Positions 1 to 7,982 are shown, numbered from the stretch's first letter. The stretch: DNA of 12,875 bases from DASZXJ01 sp035545895 (GCA_035545895.1 DASZXJ010000132.1:1-12875); one strand, 5' to 3'. Program-made: numbers and translations. The notes: generated by a model from the letters alone, not told the origin.

Positions 1-123
1 GTGCGCAGCGCCGAACCGCGAACCGGCGCAGCACTGGGACTGGCCGCAGCCCACGGCTTCGCCAGCGTCACGGCTGCCGATGCAAAGGGATGGTTCGAGA
101 AATGCGGCTACTGTGTACACTGA
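1..123 (+). CDS. Probable IS630-type transposase, C-terminal fragment (5' end outside window)
   Basis: An open frame runs from the first base to a TGA at 121-123 and encodes 40 residues. The end of the product (DAKGWFEKCGYCVH) resembles the C-terminus of IS630/DDE-superfamily transposases, which commonly finish in a GWF-x-x-CGY type motif; this is recognition from memory of the family, not a search. The catalytic DDE core would lie left of the window, so whether the element is intact cannot be judged. No terminal inverted repeat was identified in the 29 bases between this stop and the next gene. A short chance open frame is the alternative. Confidence 0.45.
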   Translation: MRSAEPRTGAALGLAAAHGFASVTAADAKGWFEKCGYCVH

Positions 124-152
124 CCTGAAAACCGCTCTAAAATTGGATCAAC

Positions 153-713
153 ATGGAAATTCGTCCAGCAACGGTCGCCGATCTCAATCATATTGCCGAC
201 ATCGATGGCACGATCGAATCAGCCGAATATCTGCACGTGGATCGTACCGGCGAAGGACTTGCGCCAAGCTGGAAGCTCGACCCGCGCCCGCTTCGAAGCA
301 AATTGATCGAATCCAACGCGCTGGATGATGACCGCCGATTCACCTTGAAGCAGATTGTGACGGGGATTGAAGATGGCACCGTTCTGGTGGCCGAGCATGG
401 AGGCTCAGCCGTTGCGATGCTTCTTGCGCAGCATCGCCCGGAGCGAGGCACGATGAAACTCGTCGATTTGCGGGTGGATTACGACATTCGACGCCAGGGC
501 GTGGCAACGGTGATGGTTTATCAAATCATGCAGCAGGCCCGGGCTATGGAGTTGCGTGCGGTGTTTGCGGAAACCCGCACCAGCAATCACCCGGCCAACA
601 AATTTTTACAGAAACTTTCATTTCAGATTGCCGGGCTCGATACTCACCGGCACAGCAATCACGACATGGTTAAGGAATCGGCGACGATCTTCTGGTACGC
701 TCCGCTGGATTGA
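153..713 (+). CDS. GNAT-family N-acetyltransferase
   Basis: This 186-residue protein has the single-domain GNAT fold, which transfers an acetyl group from acetyl-CoA to an amine of a small molecule or protein. The start MEIRPATVADLNHI is the typical first strand and helix of the family. The acetyl-CoA pyrophosphate loop is RRQGVA (about 113-118), preceded by the strand LVDLRVDY and followed by a long helix (motif A). The segment with NHPANKFLQKLSFQIAG (145-161) matches the usual motif B region (asparagine, then a helix ending in a phenylalanine/glycine turn). No signal peptide or membrane segment is visible, so it should be cytoplasmic. The acceptor substrate cannot be inferred. The start is the first ATG giving a full domain; upstream there is only a weak GGA. 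It lies just after the transposase remnant and 118 bp before mgtE, with no evident functional link to either. Confidence 0.85.
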   Translation: MEIRPATVADLNHIADIDGTIESAEYLHVDRTGEGLAPSWKLDPRPLRSKLIESNALDDDRRFTLKQIVTGIEDGTVLVAEHGGSAVAMLLAQHRPERGTMKLVDLRVDYDIRRQGVATVMVYQIMQQARAMELRAVFAETRTSNHPANKFLQKLSFQIAGLDTHRHSNHDMVKESATIFWYAPLD

Positions 714-757
714 CAAGAGGATCTTGAAATAGCACCAAATCCCGCCTATTTGGGGGT

Positions 758-787
758 GGGGCTCAACGCATTTCTAGGTGTTGCCCC
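758..787 (+). promoter_or_regulatory. Potential hairpin in the mgtE leader
   Basis: GGGGC (758-762) and AAC (765-767) can pair with GTTGCCCC (780-787), giving an 8-bp stem with a two-base TC bulge and a loop of about 12 bases. Its 3' arm shares bases 785-787 with the palindromic repeat at 784-805, so the two structures would exclude each other in a transcript. No run of T follows, so it is not a canonical terminator. A regulatory role is only a possibility; no known Mg2+ riboswitch class is recognisable here. Confidence 0.25.
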
Positions 788-805
788 GACCCTAAAGGGC
801 CGGGC
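784..805 (-). repeat. REP-like palindromic repeat, copy 1
   Basis: Arms CCCGACCCT (785-793) and AGGGCCGGG (796-804) form a 9-bp stem with one mismatch and a two-base AA loop. Read on the - strand, the 22-nt unit is identical at 20 of 22 positions to the unit at 10918-10939, which lies in the opposite orientation. The high identity and the shared flanking bases point to a dispersed palindromic element rather than two independent terminators. It sits between the GNAT gene and mgtE, 15 bases before the mgtE Shine-Dalgarno. Confidence 0.6.
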
Positions 806-819
806 CTGATTGGGTCGAT

Positions 820-823
820 GAGG
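820..823 (+). promoter_or_regulatory. Ribosome binding site deciding the mgtE start
   Basis: GAGG lies 8 bases before the ATG at 832. An in-frame GTG at 823 would overlap this motif, which is why the ATG at 832 is preferred as the mgtE start. Confidence 0.5.
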
Positions 824-831
824 TGCATTGC

Positions 832-2184
832 ATGGAACAGGATTTGAAACGAACCGACAAGGAAGCCACCGAATCGCGTGACGTCGCGCAGCGGATCGAA
901 GAGATTTCCCCGATCGACGCGGCATCGATCATGACCGATCTGCCCGCGCAGCAGGCCGCCAATGTCGCGGAATACCTCGACCCCACCACCGCCGCCAGCA
1001 TCCTGTCCAACATGGACGCCGCGCTGGCAGCCACCGTCATCAGCGACATGGAAATGCCCGAAGCCTCCGTGCTTCTGGAAAAAATGGACCCGGACGACCG
1101 CGTGGACATTCTCGCGCACGTTACCGGGCCATTGCATGATGAACTCGTCGGCGAAATGAACGAGGAGCACGCCGACGAAGTCCGCCAACTCGAACAATAT
1201 TCCCCCGACACGGCCGGCGGAATCATGACCACGGAGGTCACCGCCCTTTATGAATACATCACGGTGGATGATGCCATCACGCTGCTGAAGCGATTGAACG
1301 AAGAACTGGAGCAGATGTTTTATGTTTACGTGATCGATCGCCGCAAGCATCTGGTGGGCGTGCTGTCGATGCGCGATCTGATTCTCGCCCGGCCGGACAA
1401 ACGGCTGCGCGACATCATGATTCCCAATGTACGTTCAGTTCCCGCAACCATGGACCAGGAACATGTCGCCAATCTGATGCGCAAATATCGTTACCTGGCC
1501 ATGCCGGTTGTCGATGCGGACAAGAAATTGATCGGACTGATCACCCTCGATGACATCGTGCAGGTCATGCAGGACGAAGCCACCGAGGATGTGCAGAAGA
1601 TGTTCGGCGCCGGTGCCGAAGAACGATTGACCAGCCCGTGGCATCTTAGTTTTAGAAAGCGCGTGGTCTGGCTGGAGGTCAACCTTGCAACCGCATTTGC
1701 GGCCGCGGGCGTCGTGAGCTTTTTCACCGACACAATCGCCGCCCTTCCCATTCTGGCTGCTTATCAAACAATTGTCAGCGGCATGGGCGGAAACGCCGGC
1801 GCGCAGGCGATGGCGGTGGCGATCCGGGGCATCGCGGTCGGCGAAGCACAAGGCGATGTCCTGAAAAAAGTCCTTCGCCGTGAATTCATGGTCGGCCTGT
1901 GCAGCGGATTGGTCATCGGAATCACGACCGCAATCATTGCAATGGTTTTTAATCGTTCTCAGCAAGGCATTCTGGTGGGCGTTGTGGTGTGCATCGCGCT
2001 GATTCTTAATCATATTAACGCTTGCGTAACGGGCGTAACCGTTCCATTTGTCATGAAACGGCTTGGCTTTGACCCCGCCCAATCCGCCACCATTTTCGCA
2101 ACCACCTTCACCGATTGCGGCGGATTTTTCGCGTGCCTGGGACTGGCGAAGATTGCGATTGCATATCTGGGCATTCACGCCTGA
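832..2184 (+). CDS. mgtE: Magnesium transporter/channel MgtE
   Basis: The 450-residue product is a full-length MgtE, an inner-membrane Mg2+ channel gated by cytosolic Mg2+. Domain order is standard: an acidic N-terminal superhelical domain (about 20-125) with repeated LLEKMDP/ILSNMD-type segments, a CBS pair (about 130-255; TAGGIMTTE, IDRRKHLVGVLSMRDL, DADKKLIGLITLDDI), a connecting helix, then five predicted membrane helices (about 280-447). Family signatures include FRKRVVWLEVN before the first helix, the GMGGNAGAQ loop in the pore region, a DPAQSAT segment, and TFTDCGGFFACLGLA, whose aspartate corresponds to the conserved ion-binding acid of the pore. The start is set at ATG 832 by an upstream GAGG; an alternative GTG at 823 would add three residues. 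The gene converges with cinA after 22 bp. Its leader holds two overlapping potential hairpins. Confidence 0.95.
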   Translation: MEQDLKRTDKEATESRDVAQRIEEISPIDAASIMTDLPAQQAANVAEYLDPTTAASILSNMDAALAATVISDMEMPEASVLLEKMDPDDRVDILAHVTGPLHDELVGEMNEEHADEVRQLEQYSPDTAGGIMTTEVTALYEYITVDDAITLLKRLNEELEQMFYVYVIDRRKHLVGVLSMRDLILARPDKRLRDIMIPNVRSVPATMDQEHVANLMRKYRYLAMPVVDADKKLIGLITLDDIVQVMQDEATEDVQKMFGAGAEERLTSPWHLSFRKRVVWLEVNLATAFAAAGVVSFFTDTIAALPILAAYQTIVSGMGGNAGAQAMAVAIRGIAVGEAQGDVLKKVLRREFMVGLCSGLVIGITTAIIAMVFNRSQQGILVGVVVCIALILNHINACVTGVTVPFVMKRLGFDPAQSATIFATTFTDCGGFFACLGLAKIAIAYLGIHA

Positions 2185-2203
2185 GCCAGCAGTCATCACT
2201 GGC
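2185..2203. terminator. Weak hairpin between convergent mgtE and cinA
   Basis: The inverted repeat GCCAG/CTGGC is separated by 9 bases and fills most of the 22-bp gap between the two convergent stop codons. It could act as a short bidirectional terminator, but the stem is only five pairs. The T-rich stretch for leftward transcripts is also poor, so this is a weak call. Confidence 0.25.
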
Positions 2204-2206
2204 CGA

Positions 2207-3496
2207 TTAAAACGGAAACAGCTTGTTCAGCAAGTGATAACGCAGCATGGTGAGCGCCATTTTGGCGGCGCGGTCGCGGACCCATTCACGGTCGCCGAGG
2301 AAGTTAAACGTCCTGGCCACCACCCCGTCCTTATGTGCCAGCGCGATGCAGACCATGCCCACCGGCTTGGCGGGCGTACCGCCGGTCGGGCCGGCGACGC
2401 CGCTGATCGCCAGCGCGAAATTCGATTTCGCCAGTCGCCGGGCGTGAGTCGCCATTTCTTTCACGACCGGCTCGCTGACGGCCCCGTATAAATTGATGAT
2501 TTCCATCGACACGCCCAGCCGCTCGTATTTCGCCTGGTTGGAATAGGTGATGAACCCCATCTTGAAATACTCGCTGGACCCGGAAACATCGGTCAACATC
2601 TTGGCCAGCAACCCGCCTGTGCATGATTCAGCGGTAGTAACGGTCATATTTGACGCCGTCAACAATTTCGCGATGACCTCGGAAATGGTTTCTCCATCCT
2701 GACCGAAAATCACATCACCCAGCGCTGCCCGGCAGGCGGCTTCGGTTTCGGCCAGTTGTTGCTGTGCTTTTTCCTGCGATTCAAAACGAGAATTGATTCG
2801 TAGCGTCACGATGCCGGCTGAGACTGTTGTACCGACCGATGGATTGCGGTCGCGGTCCATCAGTTTGCCCAGTTTTTCCGCCAGCGAACTTTCGCCCATG
2901 CCGAATGTGTGCAACGAACGAGACAGAATGACCGCCCCGCCGCCCGCAGACGTGATATGTGGCAGCACATCGCGGGTGAACATCGCCTTCATTTCCTTGG
3001 GCACGCCGGGCATGACAAAAACCCGGCAGACGTGCTGCCGAGCGGAATGACCCGGAACGGACAAGTCAAACGTGAGCTTCGCATCGATGCCGGCAGCCGT
3101 GCCGTTGTCGTTGTCGATCATGGTCGCCCCGGCGGGAATCATCGCCTGAATCCGGTTGGATTCAGGCATCGGCCGGCCGCGCGAGGCAAAAAACTCCTCC
3201 AGCTTTCGCATCCAGCTTTCATTTAGTACCAGTTCCTGGCGCATGACCACCGCCAGCGCCTGGCGGGTGAGATCATCCGCTGTTGGCCCGATTCCGCCGG
3301 TGATGATCAGAAAGTTGCTTCGCTCGCCGCATTCGTAAATGGTCTGCTCGATGGTCCGCTGATGATCGGGCACGGTGATATGTGCCGTCACTTCACAACC
3401 CACCGCCGCCAATTGCCCGCTTAGCCACGCTGAATTTGTGTCGACCGTCTGGCCCAGAACCAGTTCGTCGCCGATAGAGATGATGATTGCATTCAT
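2207..3496 (-). CDS. cinA: CinA-family protein (nicotinamide-nucleotide amidase type)
   Basis: This 429-residue protein has the classic two-part CinA layout. Residues 1-175 form the molybdopterin-binding-like (COG1058) domain, with IGDELVLGQTVDTNSAWL at the start and ITGGIGPTADD (65-75); in studied members this part has ADP-ribose pyrophosphatase activity. Residues about 270-425 form the PncC-type amidase domain, which deamidates NMN to nicotinate mononucleotide in pyridine-nucleotide salvage. It shows AESCTGG (289-295), YSNQAK (318-323) and SGVAGPTGG (365-373), including the conserved serine, tyrosine and lysine of the active site. No membrane segment is seen. The start codon overlaps the stop of the transglutaminase gene as ATGA (3493-3496) and has no Shine-Dalgarno, implying translational coupling. 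It is the last gene of the moxR operon and converges with mgtE. Despite the historical name, a competence role is not implied. Confidence 0.93.
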   Translation of the reverse strand: MNAIIISIGDELVLGQTVDTNSAWLSGQLAAVGCEVTAHITVPDHQRTIEQTIYECGERSNFLIITGGIGPTADDLTRQALAVVMRQELVLNESWMRKLEEFFASRGRPMPESNRIQAMIPAGATMIDNDNGTAAGIDAKLTFDLSVPGHSARQHVCRVFVMPGVPKEMKAMFTRDVLPHITSAGGGAVILSRSLHTFGMGESSLAEKLGKLMDRDRNPSVGTTVSAGIVTLRINSRFESQEKAQQQLAETEAACRAALGDVIFGQDGETISEVIAKLLTASNMTVTTAESCTGGLLAKMLTDVSGSSEYFKMGFITYSNQAKYERLGVSMEIINLYGAVSEPVVKEMATHARRLAKSNFALAISGVAGPTGGTPAKPVGMVCIALAHKDGVVARTFNFLGDREWVRDRAAKMALTMLRYHLLNKLFPF

Positions 3497-5787
3497 GAAT
3501 GCGGGGATATTAGCGGGGCAATGCGATTTACGATATCGACCAGACCCTGCTGCTCTTCATGGCCCAGATCGATTTGCCCATATCTAACACGATAAAGTGT
3601 TTCGGTCATTTCGCGAATGGCGCTGAACGCTTCGTAAGGGAGGAAATCCAGCGTGCGGCTGAATTCCAGCGGCGTCAGATGCGTCGGGCGCCGAATATGG
3701 TGACGCTCCAATACATTCAACAGTTCGTCGTAGAAACGCAATTGTTCGACCAGCCTCGCCCGCTGCTCGGGCGGCAACTTGGCAAGATTGAACTCGCGGA
3801 TTCGTTTTGACGATTTCAAGCGATTCCAAATCGTCCGCCCGGCAATTGCCAAAATGATCGCGGCGATCGCCGCAGCCGCCATCCAGGCGACCGGACCGTT
3901 CAGCCATCGCGACTGAATATCTTGGAACTGCCGCATGTACTGATTGATCGCGTGGCCGCCTTGATTGGCGCCGCGGGTCAGGCGCTGATCGACGGCTTCG
4001 AGCAGGTTGTAGCGCTTGCTCGGGTCGTAGGCCACAACGTTGTTGGCCCACGTATATTCGAGAAAGCTGAATAGCGCTCGAGCCCGCTGCCACAAACTAT
4101 CCGCGCGAGCGACCGTCGCCTCGCGGCTGCTGGTGGGGTCGTACGTGTGCCAGGTCCCATCATCGCCAAGCACCTCGACCCATGCATGGGCGTGCGATTG
4201 GCGAACGGTGTACCAGCTTCCAAACGTGTTATATTCATCGCACCGGAAACCGACGACCATGCGTGCCTCCATGCCCAGACTTTGGCACATCAGAGTCATG
4301 GCACCGGCAAAATATTCGCAATGACCACGTTTCAGATCATATAAAAATGCAACGAGTGGATCGGTGCCTTTGATAATGCGGGTGGCATCGGTCAGGTCCA
4401 GCGTATACGCGAAGTTGCTTCGCAGGTAGGTTTCAATGTTGTGTGCAATGGTCGTGTCGTTGGGCGTGACACGCTGATCGACCGGCCGCCGATTCACCAG
4501 CGGACCTTGGTCATCGCTGCCGCTGACTTCGGCTTGTCTCGCAAATGCGAGAATTTTCGGATCGATCCTGCTGAGATAGTCCTTCTCGGCGGGGGTGCGT
4601 TCCGGCAGCGGCCACGGGTCTGCCGTCAAAACACCGCTGGAGACCACTTCATACAGCACCGTGTCAAGCACCGGATCAGCCCGCTGCAATACTTCGTCCC
4701 AGCGAGTATAACGAATCATGCTGGCACGTTCCGGCGTGATCGAATATGCGCCGGCCATCGAAAACAGAACGTTTGTCCCGGTTGGATCGAGCTTGATTTG
4801 CTGGCGAAGTGCCGTGCTCGGCCGCGCCGACTCACCGACCACTCGATTCTGCTTCGCTTTGAATTCGTAACTGACCGCATCATGGACGGAGCGTTTCCAC
4901 TGAAACGCCCCGTTACCCGATTCCTCGCCTTTGCCCGTATAGAAATCGAGCGTCGTGCCTCGCAGAATCAGCAGATCGTTATACGGTTCGCCGTTTGCCC
5001 GGGTCACCTTGACCGTTGCCACGGGCTGGGGATTCTGCGCGATCATCGCCACGTTCTGAAAACTGACCGAATCGCTGAAACCAGTCAGGGCCTGGCTGGG
5101 TTTCCAATCGAACGATGCGAAGATCCCGCCCGGCCCGCGAGGAAACAGCAAGAAAGTGATGATGGCGCTTGATATCGCGAACACCGATATGAATGCCGTC
5201 AATCCGCGCATTGATCGCCGCAGCGCCGAACCCGCCCGGCGTCGCTGGTCTTTCTGAAACTTCAGCGCCGGATCGTGGCCCGCATCCTGGATGTGCAGCG
5301 GCATGCTCATCGTCCGGCGCGCATTGTCCATCTCAACTTTCAGATGAAACAGCAGGCAACAATGCAGCCAGAGAAATAGATAAACGATGAAGATCAGCCC
5401 GAACACCAGGCTATATGTGCTGATCGCGCCCGCGACGATCAATAAAGGGCCGAGCACCATCAACTGGGCATAGTCGCGATTGGCACGCTGTTCATAGAGC
5501 TTGACGATCTGAAGCACGACCAAAAAATACCCGATGATCAGGATTGGCGTGGCCACGCCAAGTTTCACGATCCACGCCAGCGTCACCACGCTGACGACCG
5601 TGATTGTATTCGCGATCCATCGAGGCAGCGGTTTGAATGTTCCGCTGCGTATCCACCATAAATTGAGCAGCGTTGTCCCCACGCCAAACACAAAAACCGC
5701 CGGCGATTCAGACGCAATCGCGAATCCGGTAATCGACAGGATCACCAGCATGTACAGCGAAGGTTTGAATTGACGAAAAACCAGCAT
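3493..5787 (-). CDS. TgpA-like membrane transglutaminase (DUF3488 / transglutaminase / DUF4129)
   Basis: The 764-residue protein has a hydrophobic N-terminal part with about six or seven membrane segments (roughly 10-48, 61-97, 108-147 and 197-217), then a large extracytoplasmic region. The transglutaminase-like core (about 445-555) has a visible Cys-His-Asp triad: RGHCEYFAGAM (Cys490), HAHAWVEV (His534) and TYDPT (Asp550). A single membrane helix (about 634-652) follows, then a cytoplasmic DUF4129-like tail with LPPEQRARLVEQLRFYDELLNVL and THLTPLEFSRTL. This is the TgpA architecture; family members are membrane enzymes acting on periplasmic proteins or peptides, with natural substrates largely unknown. 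It starts 1 bp after the DUF58 gene and overlaps cinA by 4 bp. The start is the first ATG, with only a weak GAG upstream. The triad is intact, so it is probably catalytically active. Confidence 0.92.
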   Translation of the reverse strand: MLVFRQFKPSLYMLVILSITGFAIASESPAVFVFGVGTTLLNLWWIRSGTFKPLPRWIANTITVVSVVTLAWIVKLGVATPILIIGYFLVVLQIVKLYEQRANRDYAQLMVLGPLLIVAGAISTYSLVFGLIFIVYLFLWLHCCLLFHLKVEMDNARRTMSMPLHIQDAGHDPALKFQKDQRRRAGSALRRSMRGLTAFISVFAISSAIITFLLFPRGPGGIFASFDWKPSQALTGFSDSVSFQNVAMIAQNPQPVATVKVTRANGEPYNDLLILRGTTLDFYTGKGEESGNGAFQWKRSVHDAVSYEFKAKQNRVVGESARPSTALRQQIKLDPTGTNVLFSMAGAYSITPERASMIRYTRWDEVLQRADPVLDTVLYEVVSSGVLTADPWPLPERTPAEKDYLSRIDPKILAFARQAEVSGSDDQGPLVNRRPVDQRVTPNDTTIAHNIETYLRSNFAYTLDLTDATRIIKGTDPLVAFLYDLKRGHCEYFAGAMTLMCQSLGMEARMVVGFRCDEYNTFGSWYTVRQSHAHAWVEVLGDDGTWHTYDPTSSREATVARADSLWQRARALFSFLEYTWANNVVAYDPSKRYNLLEAVDQRLTRGANQGGHAINQYMRQFQDIQSRWLNGPVAWMAAAAIAAIILAIAGRTIWNRLKSSKRIREFNLAKLPPEQRARLVEQLRFYDELLNVLERHHIRRPTHLTPLEFSRTLDFLPYEAFSAIREMTETLYRVRYGQIDLGHEEQQGLVDIVNRIAPLISPHS

Positions 5788-5788
5788 G

Positions 5789-7030
5789 TTACAGGCTCAT
5801 TTTCAACTTGTCGTTGGCTTCGGTTTCCTTATCGAGAGGCATGCAGCGTTTGAAATCGACGGCTTTATGAAACGTGAACGAGCTTGCTTCGGTTGAATCC
5901 GCCGAGATCACCACCATGCGGCCGAAATCCGGGATGCCCGAAATCGGCCGGGTCGGCGTCAATAAAAGTGCAGTCGATGGCGATCGCTCATGCAGCGCGC
6001 TATGCTTCAACAGGTCCTGCACCGGATTGGCGGTATTGGTTGGAAGCAAGGCGAGCGTGCTGAGCAGATTCCGCCGGTGGCGCTGCCCGCCTTCGGCGGA
6101 CAGGGACACCCAATACTTTGACCATGCAACCAAACCCACCGGCATGCCCTCTTCCAACGCATGTTCAACCAGGGACGCCGCCATCGCGATCACACGTTCC
6201 ACGCGGGCGCGGGAATCCAATGAATCATCCGTCAAGTACGTATCGACCAGCAGCAGCAATCGGGGGGGCGAAGCATGCGTCATTTCTCTGGCGACCAGCG
6301 TGCCGGTGCAGGCGCTGCGGCGCCAGTAGATTCGCCGGGGATTATCGCCGGGGCGATATTCACGCACGCCGTAAAACTCATCCGCTCCACCAAAACTCGC
6401 GTTGGACATCGACCCCGCGCCCGGCTGGCCATGACACAACTGCATGATCGACGGATCGACTTTGCCAATGGCTGGGTAAACCATCAGGGAATCGTGGGTC
6501 GATCCTTCAATTGCCCTGCGAATAAACCCAAATGGAAAACTGGCGGCGATTTGATATCGATTCAGATCATGCATGCCCCGGCGCTTGGCGAGAACCACGG
6601 TGGAGGCAAGCCCGCTCGCACGCGCTGGCGCATGCAGCACATAGACCTGAGGCTGCACCGCAAACGCCTCCACGCCATCGGTCTCAGCCACCGTCAACGA
6701 CATGCTGGGGCAAAACCGCTTGTTGTTATGAACTTCGTATTTCAACATGATCGGCGCGCCCACCGTGCCATGCTCGGGCAATGTTCGTGTGATCGACAGT
6801 TTGCGCAGGCTTGCCCGACCGATGATTCCGCTCACCAGCAGGATTCCGATCATCATTCCGAAAATCGCGAACAGCAAATTCACCTGACTGTTGATGGCGG
6901 CCATGCCCATGAAGCTCATCAGCACGCCATACATCACGCCGGTGGTGGATAACTCGATTGATTTACGATGGATGGTGAATGTCTCAGGCGGACGCGCGAT
7001 CGGCGGGTTTGTCGCGTTGAGGGTCGTCAT
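5789..7030 (-). CDS. DUF58-domain membrane protein
   Basis: From ATG at 7030 the product is 413 residues. Two membrane helices lie near the N-terminus (about 28-46 and 50-70); the second contains the family-typical INSQVNLLFAIFGMM and LLVSG. A beta-rich region follows (about 75-185), then the DUF58 signature GVREYRPGDNPRRIYWRRSA (221-240) and a vWA-like segment LLLLVDTYLTDD (258-269), where the usual metal-binding D-x-S pattern is altered to D-T-Y. The common SAR ending of the signature is SAC here. DUF58 proteins are encoded with MoxR ATPases and transglutaminases and are thought to be their partners; no enzymatic activity is established. The frame stays open upstream to 7213, but that stretch lies inside moxR and does not resemble the family, so the ATG 7 bp after the moxR stop was chosen. 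Confidence 0.9.
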   Translation of the reverse strand: MTTLNATNPPIARPPETFTIHRKSIELSTTGVMYGVLMSFMGMAAINSQVNLLFAIFGMMIGILLVSGIIGRASLRKLSITRTLPEHGTVGAPIMLKYEVHNNKRFCPSMSLTVAETDGVEAFAVQPQVYVLHAPARASGLASTVVLAKRRGMHDLNRYQIAASFPFGFIRRAIEGSTHDSLMVYPAIGKVDPSIMQLCHGQPGAGSMSNASFGGADEFYGVREYRPGDNPRRIYWRRSACTGTLVAREMTHASPPRLLLLVDTYLTDDSLDSRARVERVIAMAASLVEHALEEGMPVGLVAWSKYWVSLSAEGGQRHRRNLLSTLALLPTNTANPVQDLLKHSALHERSPSTALLLTPTRPISGIPDFGRMVVISADSTEASSFTFHKAVDFKRCMPLDKETEANDKLKMSL

Positions 7031-7037
7031 TTCTGAT

Positions 7038-7982
7038 TTATCTTGGAGCGGGAACACGATCCAAAATCGCAAGCAGTGCAGTAGCGGCTGCATTGGCGCG
7101 GCCGTCACCGTTGCCGTTGCCCGCAAAGGTCTTGCCCACCACGCGATGCGAACAGACCGCGATAAACAATCGCTTGATGTCATCCGGCACGACATAATCG
7201 CGTCCATCGACAACAGCCGCCGCCTGGGCGGCCTGCGTCAATGCCAAGGCGCCGCGAGGCGACAAACCCAGATACAAATGGTCGTCATGTCGTGTCGCAT
7301 CCGCCAGATCAAGAACATATTCCACGATGGCCGGGTCCAAACGCACTCGCGGCACGCGGTCTTGAAGGTCCACCACATCCTTCGCGCTGACCACCGGCTG
7401 CAGATTATCCAACGTTTCCCGTCCGGGCTGGGTCGTCAGGATCAATTGCTCGCTCGACCGTTTGGGATACCCCAGCGTAATCTTCAGGGTGAACCGGTCG
7501 AGCTGATTTTCCGGCAGGTAATAGGTCCCCTCAAACTCAAACGGGTTTTGCGTTGCGACCACCATGAATGGCCGGTCGAGTTTGAGCGTCTGGTTTTCAA
7601 TGCTGACCTGCTCTTCGCTCATGGCTTCAAGCAAGGCCGACTGCGTGCGCGGGGTGGTGCGATTGATTTCATCCGCCAAAACGATGTTGGCGAAGATGGG
7701 CCCGGGCTTGAAATCGAATTTTTGAGCCTGACTGTTGTAAACCGAAACGCCCAGCACATCGCCGGGCAGAAGATCGGGCGTGAGCTGGATGCGGCTGAAG
7801 CGGCAGTCGATGCTTTTCGCTAAGCTCTTTGCCAGAACGGTTTTACCCACGCCGGGAACATCTTCGATCAATACATGGCCGCGCGCGAGCAAACCAATCA
7901 ATAATAATTCGACGGCTGCGTCCTGCCCGAGGAAGACCTTCTGGATGTTCGCCCTTAAACGGTCAACGGTTTGATTCGCCAC
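7038..7982 (-). CDS. MoxR-family AAA+ ATPase
   Basis: The 314-residue product is a complete MoxR ATPase: LGQDAAVELLLIGLLARGHVLIEDVPGVGKT carries Walker A at 41-48; Walker B is VLADE at 101-105, followed by the family-typical INRTTPRTQSALLEAM; sensor 1 is in TQNPFE (144-149); the arginine-finger region is ENQLDRF (158-164). The C-terminal lid (about 230-310) includes LGLSPRGALAL. MoxR proteins form ATP-driven rings that act as chaperones for assembly or activation of partner proteins, often those with vWA domains, which fits the adjacent DUF58 gene. Translation starts at GTG 7982, supported by AAGG 6 bases upstream. It is the first gene of the four-gene operon. Confidence 0.94.
   Translation of the reverse strand: MANQTVDRLRANIQKVFLGQDAAVELLLIGLLARGHVLIEDVPGVGKTVLAKSLAKSIDCRFSRIQLTPDLLPGDVLGVSVYNSQAQKFDFKPGPIFANIVLADEINRTTPRTQSALLEAMSEEQVSIENQTLKLDRPFMVVATQNPFEFEGTYYLPENQLDRFTLKITLGYPKRSSEQLILTTQPGRETLDNLQPVVSAKDVVDLQDRVPRVRLDPAIVEYVLDLADATRHDDHLYLGLSPRGALALTQAAQAAAVVDGRDYVVPDDIKRLFIAVCSHRVVGKTFAGNGNGDGRANAAATALLAILDRVPAPR

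Noticed and set aside
714..831. Mg2+ riboswitch (M-box) upstream of mgtE
   Set aside because: The leader is shorter than the usual M-box and I could not find its conserved helices; only two simple competing hairpins are visible.
763..1350. 195-aa open frame on the - strand over the mgtE N-terminus
   Set aside because: Fully antisense to the conserved mgtE domain; the His/Gly/Asp-rich composition is explained by the opposite strand's codon pattern.
1435..2199. 254-aa open frame on the - strand across mgtE
   Set aside because: It is a shadow of a conserved mgtE reading frame; the product is low-complexity-like, with no recognisable domain and Cys/His/Arg-rich composition typical of antisense frames.
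4441..5172. 243-aa open frame on the + strand inside the transglutaminase gene
   Set aside because: Antisense to a conserved gene with an intact catalytic triad; the translation matches no family.
6275..6952. 225-aa open frame on the + strand inside the DUF58 gene
   Set aside because: Antisense shadow rich in His, Arg and Gln with no domain.
7031..7213. Longer N-terminus for the DUF58 protein (61 extra residues)
   Set aside because: It would lie inside the conserved moxR C-terminal region, and the residues do not resemble the family; the ATG at 7030 follows moxR at normal operon spacing.
6891..7823. 310-aa open frame on the + strand across the DUF58/moxR junction
   Set aside because: It spans two well-supported genes on the opposite strand, including Walker motif DNA; composition is that of a shadow frame.
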